DNA from: Cololabis saira
Lineage: Eukaryota > Chordata > Actinopteri > Beloniformes > Belonidae
Length of the DNA stretch: 64,000 nt
Assembly (NCBI RefSeq): GCF_033807715.1
Contig: NC_084587.1
Location: forward strand, 27,717,017 to 27,781,016
Direction: 5' to 3'
Below, one piece after another: positions 48,821 through 58,880 of this stretch (the stretch's first letter is position 1; each line of letters starts with the position of its first letter). The position numbers and the translations under genes were made by a program. The notes under the pieces were generated by a model that did not search any database, was not told where the DNA came from, and saw nothing but the letters and a program-made list of their open reading frames with translations.

Positions 48821-49477
48821 TATAATAACAATGCTTTGCTTTTTACAATATAGAGGAACAGTAAATAATAAATAAATAAAACGAGGGATAAACAGTATAA
48901 ATAGTATAAATAACTATTGAACAATTAGCTGCTCTGTACTGTGGAAACTTTATGAAATGGTTTAAAAGCAGCTTGTGGCAGAAAATGGAAATGACAAGGG
49001 CTGAGAGGCTCTGGAAACGGGTTTCACTGGTCTTCACTCTGGAATGCTGACACTGAGGAGAGCAAAATAAAAACAGAAATAAGATTATTTTAAAAATAAA
49101 TGTAATATGCATTACATCTAACTTGGTGTGTGGTATGTAGCCGCAGATGCAAAAGAAATAAACGGGTATTCTACCTACCAAGACCTCTCCTGACTTGGGT
49201 GCGCAGGAGTTCCTCCTTGGTTGGTGCCGGCACAGGGGGAAGAGGGCCGTACTTTCTGGGGTCATCGGGTCGAAGACTCCTCCGCCTGGGCATTCCCTTG
49301 CCAGCTAGCCTCTTTTGCAGAATCTTTGTTTGCAGTTCTGGGATGTAGCCATAGGTCTTCGATGTCTTCTTGGTGTACAGCATATACCTTTGGGCATTTT
49401 TCTTGTACAGCCTCCTGTACCTAAAATAAAAGCAGAGAAAATAGATTGTTCACATTCCAAGGGCCATGTTTTACAGT

Positions 49478-50191
49478 CAGTGTTTCCCCTACCATTGCAT
49501 AGGCCTGGCGGGGCCGCCAGGCCAACGAGCCCCCCTGCCAGGCCTAAAAAAAAAAAATGTAATATGCCAAAAATAAGCGGCATATCCATTCATTCATAAA
49601 TCAATGATCATTTACATTTAGGAGCGCCTGTGCAGCGCTTTGTTGTTTAGCTTACATTTTTGTTCTGATTGAGCTTCTTTTTTTGGTAAGCAATAATGAT
49701 GAAAATAACACAGACAATAGATTGTCTTTCCACTAGAACCACTAAAGGTTCATTTGCACATGCATTGTCAAATGCATGTAACTCTGTTGTAACAAAACGG
49801 GAAAAAAAATCTTCTACAATGTTTAAATTATTTATAACTGATATAATCTCAATTGTGAATAGGGATGTTTTGTCACATATCCCGTCAGCACAAGCAGCCG
49901 TTAAAAGAGGACCATCCCAGAGGGTTTTCATAGAGATCCCTCTGAAATGTATAGAAAAGATGTGCTCAATGCTCATATGGGTCAGACACTTTGGTTAAAG
50001 GTTAGATTAAGCCTAATGATTTAATTGAAGTGATATAATTCAGCAATATAGGCCTACAATGATTTTTAATGTAAAACTTGGTTATATTGCTGCATGTCAC
50101 ATATCCAATATGCCGTCCCACGCGCCTCGTCTGTTTAGGGTTTTTTCTGTGGGTACCACCGGGCCTGAAAAAAATTCTAGGGGAAACACTG
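49478..50191. mobile_element. hAT MITE nested in the TTAA transposon
   Basis: Ends CAGTGTTTCCCCTA and TAGGGGAAACACTG are perfect inverted repeats, bordered by the 8 bp duplication TTTACAGT (49470-49477 and 50192-50199). It is 714 bp, has no transposase, and sits in an intron (50284-49421) of the transposase-like gene. Confidence 0.95.
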
Positions 50192-51419
50192 TTTACAGTA
50201 CAGTGTTTTATATAGAGTTTCAATGGTGTAATCAGGTAAAATGGTTACCAACATCCAACATGTAGAAATGAGCATGTCACTTACTGCTTGCTTCCATCAG
50301 ACTTGCACAACTCTGGGCGGTCCTTGTGGTAGTTATAATCGATCGCTGCGAGGAGCATCCTGGCCTCAAAGACAGGAGGGCTAAATGCTGAGCGCTTGCT
50401 GGCATACATTAAAATATGATTTTGGAAGGACTCCAGATCAGCAGTGGACCTGTGGGGGTGGGACATAGAGACATTTTTTTATTTTTTGGAAAATCACTTT
50501 CTAGGTACAGTATGTGTACACACTCATTAAATTACCTGAAGTTCAGGTATTTGTGAACTTCGTTGAGCCATCGCTTGTTTCGCACAATACTCTTCAGGGC
50601 CTCGTGTGCCATGGAGCCTCGCTCAAGCCACTCTTGAGTTCCCCCTGATTGCAAGTCTGCATGCTGGCAGCCTCCCAGTACCCACCTGTGTTCATTTGTG
50701 ACATGGTGTAGGAGCCCAAACCACAGCTCCTACAAAATAATACAGAAATATAATGGACAGACACAAAAAGCATGGGAATTGAACATTATTCATTAGGTCA
50801 TTTATCTCCTGTTCATTCATGAGCGGGGTTTCAGCATCCTGGATGCTCATGTTCTGTAGACTAAAAGAAAACAGTCAATCACAATGTACATGTTCAACAT
50901 AATTTCTTATATTTACACAAATTCGAAAGCTTGAGAGTATTTATATACCTCTCCTCTAGAACTTCTGAGGCATCCATGGTGCACTCCTCATCTTCCAATG
51001 CTTCCTCTGTAGGTGGCAGGTCTTCTCTATAAATAGTTTAGTTGTTTTAGACAAAAAATGCTTCCAAATATGAAATGAAAATGAAAACAACGTGGCACTG
51101 ATCACTGACCGATTTGAAAACGTTTCAGACGATGCATGTCCAATACTGGAAAGTGATGGTGCAGTCAGGTGGTGCTTCTTCCACTGTCTTTTACTTGGGG
51201 TTGAAGTGCTTGGACCATAATAGCTGAAGAGACAAGCGTTTTTGTCATAATTATGGAACACTCCACACATTTACCATAATATGCAACAACCAACACATTT
51301 ACCACAGACTAGTGTCTAACCAAAGATAATGCGGGGAAAATTACGTCTGCATTCGTCATCAATGGCTAACGGCAGGGAGCAGATATTGGCAGAACACCGG
51401 TGCAACACCGGCCGTTCAA

Positions 51420-51485
51420 AGTGAACCCTGATTTATGGTTCCGCGTTAAATGGACGCAGAGCCTACGCCGTAGGGTACGCAGCTC
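51420..51485. mobile_element. Fragment of the TACGCCGTA Harbinger-like repeat
   Basis: CTGATTTATGGTTCCGCGTT and GAGCCTACGCCGTAGGGTAC match one arm of the MITE upstream of actb. The other arm is absent. It lies in the first intron of the transposase-like gene. Confidence 0.7.
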
Positions 51486-51628
51486 TTTAATGCAGAAACA
51501 GAGGATGAGGACTTTGATGAGTTTGATTAATGTAAAAATTGAAATAAAGTAGCCTACAATCAAACAAAGTTTTTTTCCTGCTCTATTTTTAAATACGCAC
51601 ACTCGTGTGATTGTGTTTGTGTTCCGCG

Positions 51629-51634
<6 letters not shown>

Positions 51635-51664
<30 letters not shown>
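51635..51664. repeat. (GT)n microsatellite
   Basis: About 15 GT units in the intron after the first transposase-like exon. Confidence 0.95.
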
Positions 51665-51667
<3 letters not shown>

Positions 51668-52599
51668 CGGGGCCTTTGGGTTCGGTGCGCCGTGTGTGTG
51701 TTTTAAATACAGAAATTACACAAAACTGAGGGTGCTGCTTTCCACACGGCGCCCGTATGGTCGCGAAAATATGGTATTTATATATGAAAGCCAAACATTT
51801 AGCTATGAATCTTACCTGTCCAGGAGAAAATCAGCAACGTTGGCGTCTGTCTTCAAGTTCTTCTCCGCTTTCAGCCGTCTCCATCTTTCAAAAGCATCTC
51901 CTATACAAATCCTGGTTTTATTTCGGACCTTGTCACGACGTAACTCGGATTCATAACGAGGTCTTTTAGTTTTTGGAACGCTAGACATGTTTTCATCCAA
52001 CACGTTTGTAGCAGCTGCTGCGATAATCAGAGCCGAGCTGGCAACCCGGATGCCGAAACGCTACTGACTTCGTGATTGGGAGATAGGTGGAGGGTGGAGC
52101 TTCAGACCAAAACAAAAAATGAAAACAAAAACATCAGTTGAGGGCTGCAACTCCTCTTTTTAAACTAGAATATCCTGGCTTGAGTGCTGTTGTCAGTGAC
52201 ATAAGTATTTGAGAAGAACATGATTTTTAAATGTCTGTTGACATATCGGGGTCATTTTATGATTCGTTTTATTATTCTTCTTACACACAGCTCCTTTAAC
52301 TGATTAAAACCTCTCTATACCACGAGCGGACTTCTGAACTGGTTTTTGATAAATTCCACAACACTACATAAGACTACAACAGCTGAGTGAATTGAGCATG
52401 ACGAATAATACAGCATTAGAAATCCAGAAAGAGTAACAAGGGAACATAAAACTGACCCTAATGTGACATATTTTTAAATGCTTTAACCTAAAGTGCAACA
52501 GACTGAATAAAATAAATAATAAACAGACATAATGAAATAAAAGGAACTTATATAAATAAGTCATTAAATTAGTAAAGTAATAAAACTAGTAAGGAAAAA

Positions 52600-55500
52600 A
52601 AAGCAGCTTTTATAAGGGGGAATTCAGACTGATTTTATTCAATTCAGTAGGGAAAATTCTTTAAGAGATCATATAAATTTCGTGCCTTAATTGTTGTTAT
52701 ACGTTTTAGAGATTTCAAATACATTTTAAATTCGTTCATAAATACACAAAATTTTGGGGATGATTTTAGTATCCTATTCTTGTTGATAAAAAATTTTGCC
52801 AAGCAGAGGATTACATTGCAACAGAGTTCATCATTTTTGTTTTTCAAGATCATACCAAAAGTTACATTATCTTTAGAAATAGAGGATGGGAACGATGCAA
52901 TTTTCCGTTTAATAAATCTGTGAAGATTATTCCAGAATGTTTGTATTGCATCACAAGAGAAGAAAATATGGTCCGTAGTTTCAATTTCATTTTCACAGAA
53001 TGTGCACATATTGTCACCGATATTAAAGCGTAATCTATGTAATTCTTTAGAAGGATAAATGTTGTTCATAATTTTAAAGTGCGTTTCTTTCGTTTTGGGG
53101 GGTATAGGAAATGTTAGGTACATTGTTCTTAATTTATCAATTGATTTTTTATCAAATTTGTGTAGTATATCATTTTTGTTTTGTTTGTTGGGGAACAAAG
53201 TTCCACTTAGGCAGTTTCTAATGAATTTATTGTTGCATTTCTTGTCCAGGACTGAGATCCCCTGTAGTGACAATGGGGCCAGTTGTGGCATTATAGGTTG
53301 GTGTGCCAATATGTTTTTTGTTAGAAAAACAAATCCATGGGGAAGTGCTTTTTGTAATTTAGTGAAATCTAATTTTGAGGGGTTGAATTTATGTTTAGTG
53401 CAAAATTGTTCATAATCCAAGAGATTACCATTGGCATCCATTAAATCAACTATAGACCATATATTCCTCTCATACCAATCTTGATAAAATAATGATTTAT
53501 TCCGGTATAATATATATCTATTATTCCAAATCATAGTGGTGTGGGGTGAAAAATTATGCACATATAACATTTTCCAATATAATAGGATTTGTTTGTGGAA
53601 CTCTGATAATGATACTGGTAATTTATTAACATTGAAATCAGTCATAAGAAGACAATTCAAACCTCCAATCTTCTTGAATAGGGCATTTGGGATACAGTAC
53701 CAAAATGAGTTGCTATGTTTGATCAAAAATTTCAGCCAATTAATTTTTAAAGTTCCATTAAGACAATCAAAATCAATAACTTTCAGGCCACCATCTTTGA
53801 TTTCCTTAATCATATCACTTTTTTTCATATAGTGTGGCTTGTTTCTCCAAATAAAATTTAGATTTATTTGGTTAATAGATTTGATCAGTTTATTTGGGAT
53901 AGCACTAGAGTAGGCTGGGTAAATACATCTTGATAAACACTCCATCTTGGTTAGATAAATCCGGCCGAGTATTGAGAGGTCTCTTTGGAGCCATGAGTTT
54001 AGTATGGCTTTACTCGTTTTTATTTTTTGTTCTACATTCAAATATTGACTTTGTTTTTGGTCTTTAGTAAGGTACACTCCTAAGTATTTGATTTCTGATT
54101 TGATAGGGATATTACAAATGTCTTTAAGTGTTGTATCGTGAATTGCAAAAAGTTCACATTTATTTAAGTTTAAGGTTAACCCTGAGGCTTTAGAGAAATT
54201 TTTTATTTTGTCAATGGTAATTGGAATTTGATGTCTGTCTTGTACAAAAATTGTTGTGTCATCCGCCAGTTGGCTGATAACAATGTCGGTACCTAAGACA
54301 TGTAGGTGTTTAATTTCATTACAATTTTTAATGTAATTCCTAAATTTGATTCCAAAACCAAAATGTTCAAGAACCTGGAAGATAAATGGGTGCTCTACTG
54401 AGTCGAATGCTTTATAGAAGTCTAAAAACAAAAGAAAACCATCATTTTCAATTTGATTTCTATATTCAATAATGTCCATTACCAACCTTATGTTATTGTG
54501 GATTGATCTCCCTTTTAAAAAACCTGATTGTGTTTCTGCAATGAGATGTGAAATTTCTGTTTGAAGACGGGTGGAGAAAATATAGGTGAGTAGTTTATAA
54601 TCAGAATTTCTAAGAGTAATATGTCTTTTGTTTTCTATTAATCTGGGGTCCTTGCCAGGTTTAGGAATTGAAATAATAAGCCCGTGTCTCATTGTGGGTG
54701 GAAGTATACAAGTTTCAAATATTTCCACAAAAGCTTGATGAAGTAATTTTTTTATGTCTTCCCAGAAATGTCTATAAAAGTCTCCTGTGAGGCCGTCTGA
54801 GCCAGGTGCCTTATTAAGAGAGAGGTGGCCGATCACTCCATCCAGTTCAGCCATTGTTATTTGATTATCACATGTTTGTTTGAAATTATCCCCAACTTTG
54901 GGAATATATTCTTCTATATCCTTTAAAAATGTATGGCAGTCTTCCTCAGAGAATTTAGAACTGTAAAGCTGTTTATAGAATTTGAGTATTTCTAAGGAGA
55001 TTGAATTTGGTTCTGTGATTTCTATATCATTTACTAATAAGGTATTAATGTTATTTTTCTTTTGTCTTCTTTTTTCAAGGCCGCAAAAGTATGCAGAGTT
55101 TTTTTCCCCCTCCTCTATCCATTTAGCTCTAGATCTAATAAAGGCTCCCTGTGCTCTTTGAATATACATTTCATCCAATTCAGGTTGAAGATTTAGTATT
55201 TTCTGTTTATCATCTTCCGTAGGGTTAAGTTTATTGCAGTAAACATTTAATTGTTTGATAATGTTTAGTTCCTTTTTCTCAAAATCTTTTTTACTTTTTT
55301 TACTGAAAAAGATGGTAAATTGGCATATTTTATATTTCAGAAATTCCCATTTTTTGACAGGTGTTGTTAGTTCTTCTGAATTTATAATTTCTGTAATTAG
55401 TGATTTAACTTTTTGACAGATTCTCCTGTTGTTAGGCTTTACATATAAAAGGATAACACTGTGATCAGTGAGTGGAGCGGCAGAGATATCAGAGCTGAGA

Positions 55501-56320
55501 TTATAATTTAGGAGGTTGTTTGCAATTAACCAATTGTCAATTCTGGATTTATAATTGGAGTTAAACCATGAGAATTTAAGTATTCCTGGATTTAAATGTC
55601 TCCAAGCATCAGTTAATCCATAGTCATTACAGAAGTTAGCGAAAGTACTGTTTGGATGACTTGAAGAAAATCTAGTCGGACATTTATCAAGGAATTCATC
55701 ATGGACTAAATTCAAATCACCACCTAATGACGTTCTCAGTTGAATATGTTGATTTAATATTATCTAATCGTAAGCCTATTTGTTCTAGTAGGTTTTTATT
55801 TTCAGTGATCCCGTTGTAGCCATAAATGTTTACTAAGATGAATTTGAAATCATCAATAGTTACTATAAGTATCAGCCAATGACCATTAACATCTGCCACA
55901 TGAGAGATAATCTGACCCTTAAAGTTTTTCAGTAGAATGGCGACCCCTGCTGATCTTGAAGTGCCATGGCTGAAATACATTTCATCTCCCCATTGTTTCG
56001 ACCAGAAAGTGATATCTTCAACCTTGGAATGAGTCTTGTAGAAAAAAGGAATTAACATTTTTCCCTTTGCAAAACAAAAAAATGCTTTTCCTTTTGGTTA
56101 TGTCTCTTAGACCCCTTGCATTAACAGACATCAGAGAAATGTCATTTTTTAACAAAAACATATAACAAACAACATACAAATAAGAACTGAGATGAATTAA
56201 GGGAACTGAACTGATTTAACAAGAGTAGACGCAAGCTAACCTGAACCTGAATAGTAGCAAAACCCTGAGCATGTTAAGTGCTTATCCAAACTCACTTGTT
56301 TGTAGGATTAGAAATCCCAC
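52600..56320 (-). pseudogene. L1-type LINE ORF2, decayed but with a 1023-codon open frame
   Basis: The long open part is 55715-52644. It has reverse-transcriptase blocks in order: LNKAPGSDGLTGDFYRHFW, IISIPKPGKDPR, QSGFLKGRSIHNNIR, LLFLDFYKAFDSVEHPF and QLADDTTIFV. It then has the thumb and the C-terminal CTFCENEIETTDHIFFSCDA zinc-like region. Between AFDSV and LADD the usual RQGCP-type block is missing: GFGIKF...NCNEIKHL are joined at about 54320-54345, so the enzyme should be inactive. The N-terminal endonuclease continues in 56058-55717 (GWAILLK-like VAILLKNFKG, HWLILIV, LVNIYGYNG) with a frameshift near 55721-55729 and another upstream near 56060. The C-terminal open frame has survived without function, or is a young copy. 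Confidence 0.88.
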
Positions 56321-56331
56321 CTGTTACTTGA

Positions 56332-57165
56332 TTATGGTGTGACTCTCTGTCCATTGATGAAGGCATGGGGGCCTCGGAACATCGTCTTAAGACCTGCCTG
56401 CCTTGCTTGCTCAATTTTTGGCCATACAGCTTTACGTGCCTCTCTGTCTTCTTTGGTGAGATCTTCTGCAAAGCGGATGTTGAGCTCCTTGCAGACGGTG
56501 TGATGTTTGGTGGTACGCCAAAGTTCATCCCTGAAGTGCCTTCCAGTGAACTGCATGATGATCTGGCGAGGACGGTCTGCGTTGTTTGGCCCTAGACGAT
56601 GCACAGAGTCTATTATGAAATCCATTTTCTCCTTCCAATGTGGGGCGATTTTTCCGACGATATCCACCATCATCTGACGCGTGTTTTCTTCTTTTTGTTC
56701 CTTCAGTCCATTTACTCTTAGATTCCATCTCCTTTTATACCTTTCCAACTCTGCAGCTCTCTTTTCCAGCTCTGTGTTTTTCTCCTTGAGCAGTCTCACT
56801 TCCATTCCCAGCTCTTTGGTTTTTCCCTTGCATTCTTTGATTTCAGCCGAGTTAAACTCGACTGCTTTAGCAATGCTGGCCATGGTGAGTGTGTTTTCTT
56901 TTTGTTCTTTTTTGAAGTCCTCCATCATGCTTTGAAGTGTCCCAATTGCTGCTAGGATCGCAGCATTTGAATCACCTCCAGCATTGCCTTCTGTAGTCGT
57001 GTTTTCAACTCCTCTTTGTTTTTTCTGTGGAGCTGGTGGTTTAGAAGGTGATGTCAAAGAGTTTTTAGTGCCTTTGGCGTTTGTCTCCATGTTCTCTGGT
57101 CCGCAGTAGTCGTGTTGTAGGAGTGCACGTGCACGTGCATTAGTGTTAGTATTCGTTTTAGCCAT
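56332..57165 (-). CDS. L1-type LINE ORF1 protein, 277 aa
   Basis: An intact frame starts at ATG 57165 and ends just before ORF2. The N-terminal 90 residues are polar. A coiled coil covers about residues 90-150 (LRLLKEKNTELEKRAAELER-like heptads). Then comes the RRM-like core RRWNLRVNGLKE and the C-terminal domain (VHRLGPN, RQIIMQFTGRHFRDELW, FAEDLTKEDREARKAVWPKI). ORF1p is the RNA-binding chaperone of L1 ribonucleoprotein. It forms one element with the ORF2 remnant on the same strand. The 5' UTR extends to about 57350. Confidence 0.85.
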   Translation of the reverse strand: MAKTNTNTNARARALLQHDYCGPENMETNAKGTKNSLTSPSKPPAPQKKQRGVENTTTEGNAGGDSNAAILAAIGTLQSMMEDFKKEQKENTLTMASIAKAVEFNSAEIKECKGKTKELGMEVRLLKEKNTELEKRAAELERYKRRWNLRVNGLKEQKEENTRQMMVDIVGKIAPHWKEKMDFIIDSVHRLGPNNADRPRQIIMQFTGRHFRDELWRTTKHHTVCKELNIRFAEDLTKEDREARKAVWPKIEQARQAGLKTMFRGPHAFINGQRVTP

Positions 57166-57404
57166 ATTCTTGCGTGTTGTTAGGAATATGGGATTACTTA
57201 CAGGACGGTGAGTGGCTGTAATTTGTCTTCCGTAATGTTTACTTTGAACAGAGATTTTTTTTTGAATGAGTTTTCCGCTTTTTAGGGCTTCGCTACACGG
57301 TAAACGCTACTCGTTTACCGTGCGTCTGTTCCCTCCGCCATCAGCCGGAACCTCCTCTGCAGCCAGGTACTTGTGGACTGGGCTGCAAACTAATACAAGT
57401 AAAT

Positions 57405-57895
57405 TTTACAAGTAAATTTTCATAATGCACCTTTCTACAAAGAAATTTACGTACGTACGTATATCCCCCCTCACAAAAATAGAGACATATTTTTTCATCA
57501 ATAAAACAAATTTAAAAAATCAAATAACAAAATAACATATTTGAACCATTTTTCAGACAATAAAATAACAATAACAATAAAATAAAATGTAATGTAATGT
57601 ATAAAAATGTAAAATATGCTTTGTCAATGAGAGAATATGTTTCTCTATTTTTCTTATTTTTGTGAGGGGGGGATATATATTGTTTTTTGGCACTACCTTG
57701 TTCTCTATAGCTGATATAACATGAATTACTCCTATGTGGGATCAATAAAGTTCTTATTTTTGCCGTCTGAGAAAATTAAATATATTATATTTGGTGCCTA
57801 ACTGTTTCCCAAGTATATTAGTGCGTGTGTGAATGAATAAATGAGACGTAAAACGTAAATTTCTTTGTAGAAAGGTCCTTTATGAAAATTTGATC
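57405..57895. mobile_element. Nested inverted-repeat element
   Basis: Outer arms AAATTTTCATAATGCACCTT... (57414-57455) and its inverse (57856-57895) share CTTTCTACAAAGAAATTTACG. An inner pair, ATATCCCCCCTCACAAAAAT (57461) and the inverse near 57655-57677, shares flanking AATATG/TCTC motifs. Non-coding, about 490 bp. It lies just upstream of the L1-type element's 5' end. Confidence 0.75.
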
Positions 57896-57899
57896 AGTA

Positions 57900-58250
57900 A
57901 ACTTATTTTTTTTAAATTATTATAGGTTTTCAGAAAGACTGTCATAAGACATTTTAATAAAAAATGATTAATTTATTTTCATGGATTTCAAGTTTTGTTG
58001 TCTATTTCGAGGTGTCTCAAGTATTAGAAAATACTGATTGCATGTCGTACATTCTTCAACTTCTTCAACAGATGGAAATCACGGTCAACAACTTAAACAT
58101 ATATTTTGATTTGTTTATTTGGATGAGGAGGTTACATTAATTATGACATATGAAGGATTTGACAGTTTTAACATGACAGCAGGACTTGCAGCCTGTCAGA
58201 CTACGCATCAGCTGATTGTTGTGTTGTCAAAATGTTGTAGCTTGTACATT
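57900..58250. other. Unassigned AT-rich DNA
   Basis: Between the inverted-repeat element and the perforin-like exon. It would be 3' flank of that exon. Nothing else recognised. Confidence 0.5.
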
Positions 58251-58252
58251 TT

Positions 58253-58505
58253 TCAACATATTCTGTAAAAAAAACAAGGCAAAGACCAGGGAGAAGGTGG
58301 AGAAGGTTTGTAAAGGTGACATTTGTCTCCAATCAGGTGAGGATCACAGGTCAAAGTGTAATGGACCTCAAAGCCACCTCTCTTTGCCCCGCAGGTGAAT
58401 CTGTGTGTCCCCGGGCTCACAGACCTCACGCAAATTCCAAGGAGATCATCATGGCGTAAGTCCTTGTCCCAAACCTCCACCTTCAAATTCAAGTCTGTGC
58501 TCACC
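58253..58505 (-). pseudogene. Orphan perforin-like C2-domain exon
   Basis: The minus strand reads VSTDLNLKVEVWDKDLRHDD, LLGICV, GTHRFTCGAKRGGFEVHYTL and TCDPHLIGDKC, then stops at 58253. This resembles the end of the C-terminal C2 domain of teleost perforin-1-like proteins, where the Asp residues bind calcium for membrane attachment. TTTCTAAAG before GTGAGC could be an acceptor. No MACPF or EGF exon is visible upstream (58506-64000); a solo LTR starts 132 bp away. It is either the last exon of a very spread-out gene or a stranded relic. Confidence 0.65.
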
Positions 58506-58636
58506 TTTAGAAACAAAAGAGTTAAGGTTTACTCTGGTGTTATCCATGAACAAATGTAGTGGATAATCAAGTTTAGTAACAAGAAAAGTCCACTTAATGT
58601 ATAACAGTGTTTTACTATATACCAAGCTAAAAACTT

Positions 58637-58876
58637 TGTGGCAGGGTGGAGGAGGTGCAGCCACTCAGGTTGATGGGACACAGGTGTGTCCCGTCAACCT
58701 CTCAACCCTGCCAGCCTTATAAGAGGAGAAGCTGCTGCTGAGACTGGTGGGTGATGCCGGGGGAGAAGGTGCTTGGGCACGTGTGTGTGTGCTTTGGGTG
58801 AATACAGGATTCTACACAGAAACTCCGTGTCCTCTCCATCCTGTCGGTCGGGCCCCGTGGCACACGCCGTGCTACA
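58637..58876 (+). mobile_element. Solo LTR, copy 2
   Basis: TGTGGCAGGG...GTGCTACA with TG/CA ends and a 4 bp target duplication ACTT (58633-58636 and 58877-58880). It has a TATA-like TTATAAGA (58717) and the ACTCCGTGTC block. It is 240 bp and the same family as 42942-43176. No internal region is present. Confidence 0.85.
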
Positions 58877-58880
58877 ACTT

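Larger units (their letters stand above)
49024..51988 (-). pseudogene. Kolobok-like transposase gene, catalytic middle apparently missing
   Basis: Exons read on the minus strand: 51988-51816 (MSSVPKTKRPRYESELRRDK, RICIGDAFERWRRLKAEK, DANVADFLLD), 51223-51110, 51026-50949, one starting at 50860 (SLQNMSIQDAETPL), then 50729-50536, 50449-50285, 49420-49179 and 49052-49024. The last four join in phase: ELWFGLLHHVTNEHRWVLGG, LKSIVRNKRWLNEVHKYLNF, LMYASKRSAFSPPVFEARML, KTYGYIPELQTKIL and PLPPVPAPTKEELL. In the multi-copy fish proteins I recall, a DDE-type core lies just before the HHVT...HRW segment. Here only about 50 bases separate the two halves and the 50860 exon has no GT donor in phase. I infer an internal deletion. 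The terminal halves remain open. Confidence 0.6.
46784..52295. mobile_element. Kolobok-like TTAA transposon carrying two genes
   Basis: The ends AGGAGCCGTGTGTAA (46784-46798) and, inverted, AGGAGCTGTGTGTAA (52295-52281) match at 14 of 15 bases. Each is bordered by TTAA (46780-46783, 52296-52299). GGTTGCCAG recurs near both ends (46882 and, inverted, about 52030). The 5512 bp inside hold two convergent spliced genes whose promoters face the termini. TTAA targets occur in piggyBac and Kolobok elements. The minus gene looks like the ends of the transposase I associate with Kolobok-like fish elements, not piggyBac. An hAT MITE is nested inside. Confidence 0.85.
46243..52363 (+). mobile_element. 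Solo LTR split by a TTAA DNA transposon
   Basis: Left piece 46243-46783 starts TGATGAAGAATTTTGACAGC; right piece 52300-52363 ends AAATTCCACAACA. CTAC flanks both outer ends (46239-46242 and 52364-52367), giving TG...CA termini with a 4 bp target duplication. A TATA box (TATAAAA, 46698-46704) lies in the left piece. Without the inserted element the LTR is about 605 bp. No gag/pol is present. Confidence 0.7.

Noticed and set aside
46784..52295. Assigning the TTAA element to piggyBac
   Set aside because: TTAA alone fits, but neither gene shows the piggyBac transposase pattern that I know; the minus gene resembles Kolobok-like proteins instead.
52644..55715. Calling this a host gene because of its length
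   Set aside because: Motif order (endonuclease, RT blocks, C-terminal zinc-like region) and the adjoining ORF1 show an L1-type retrotransposon.
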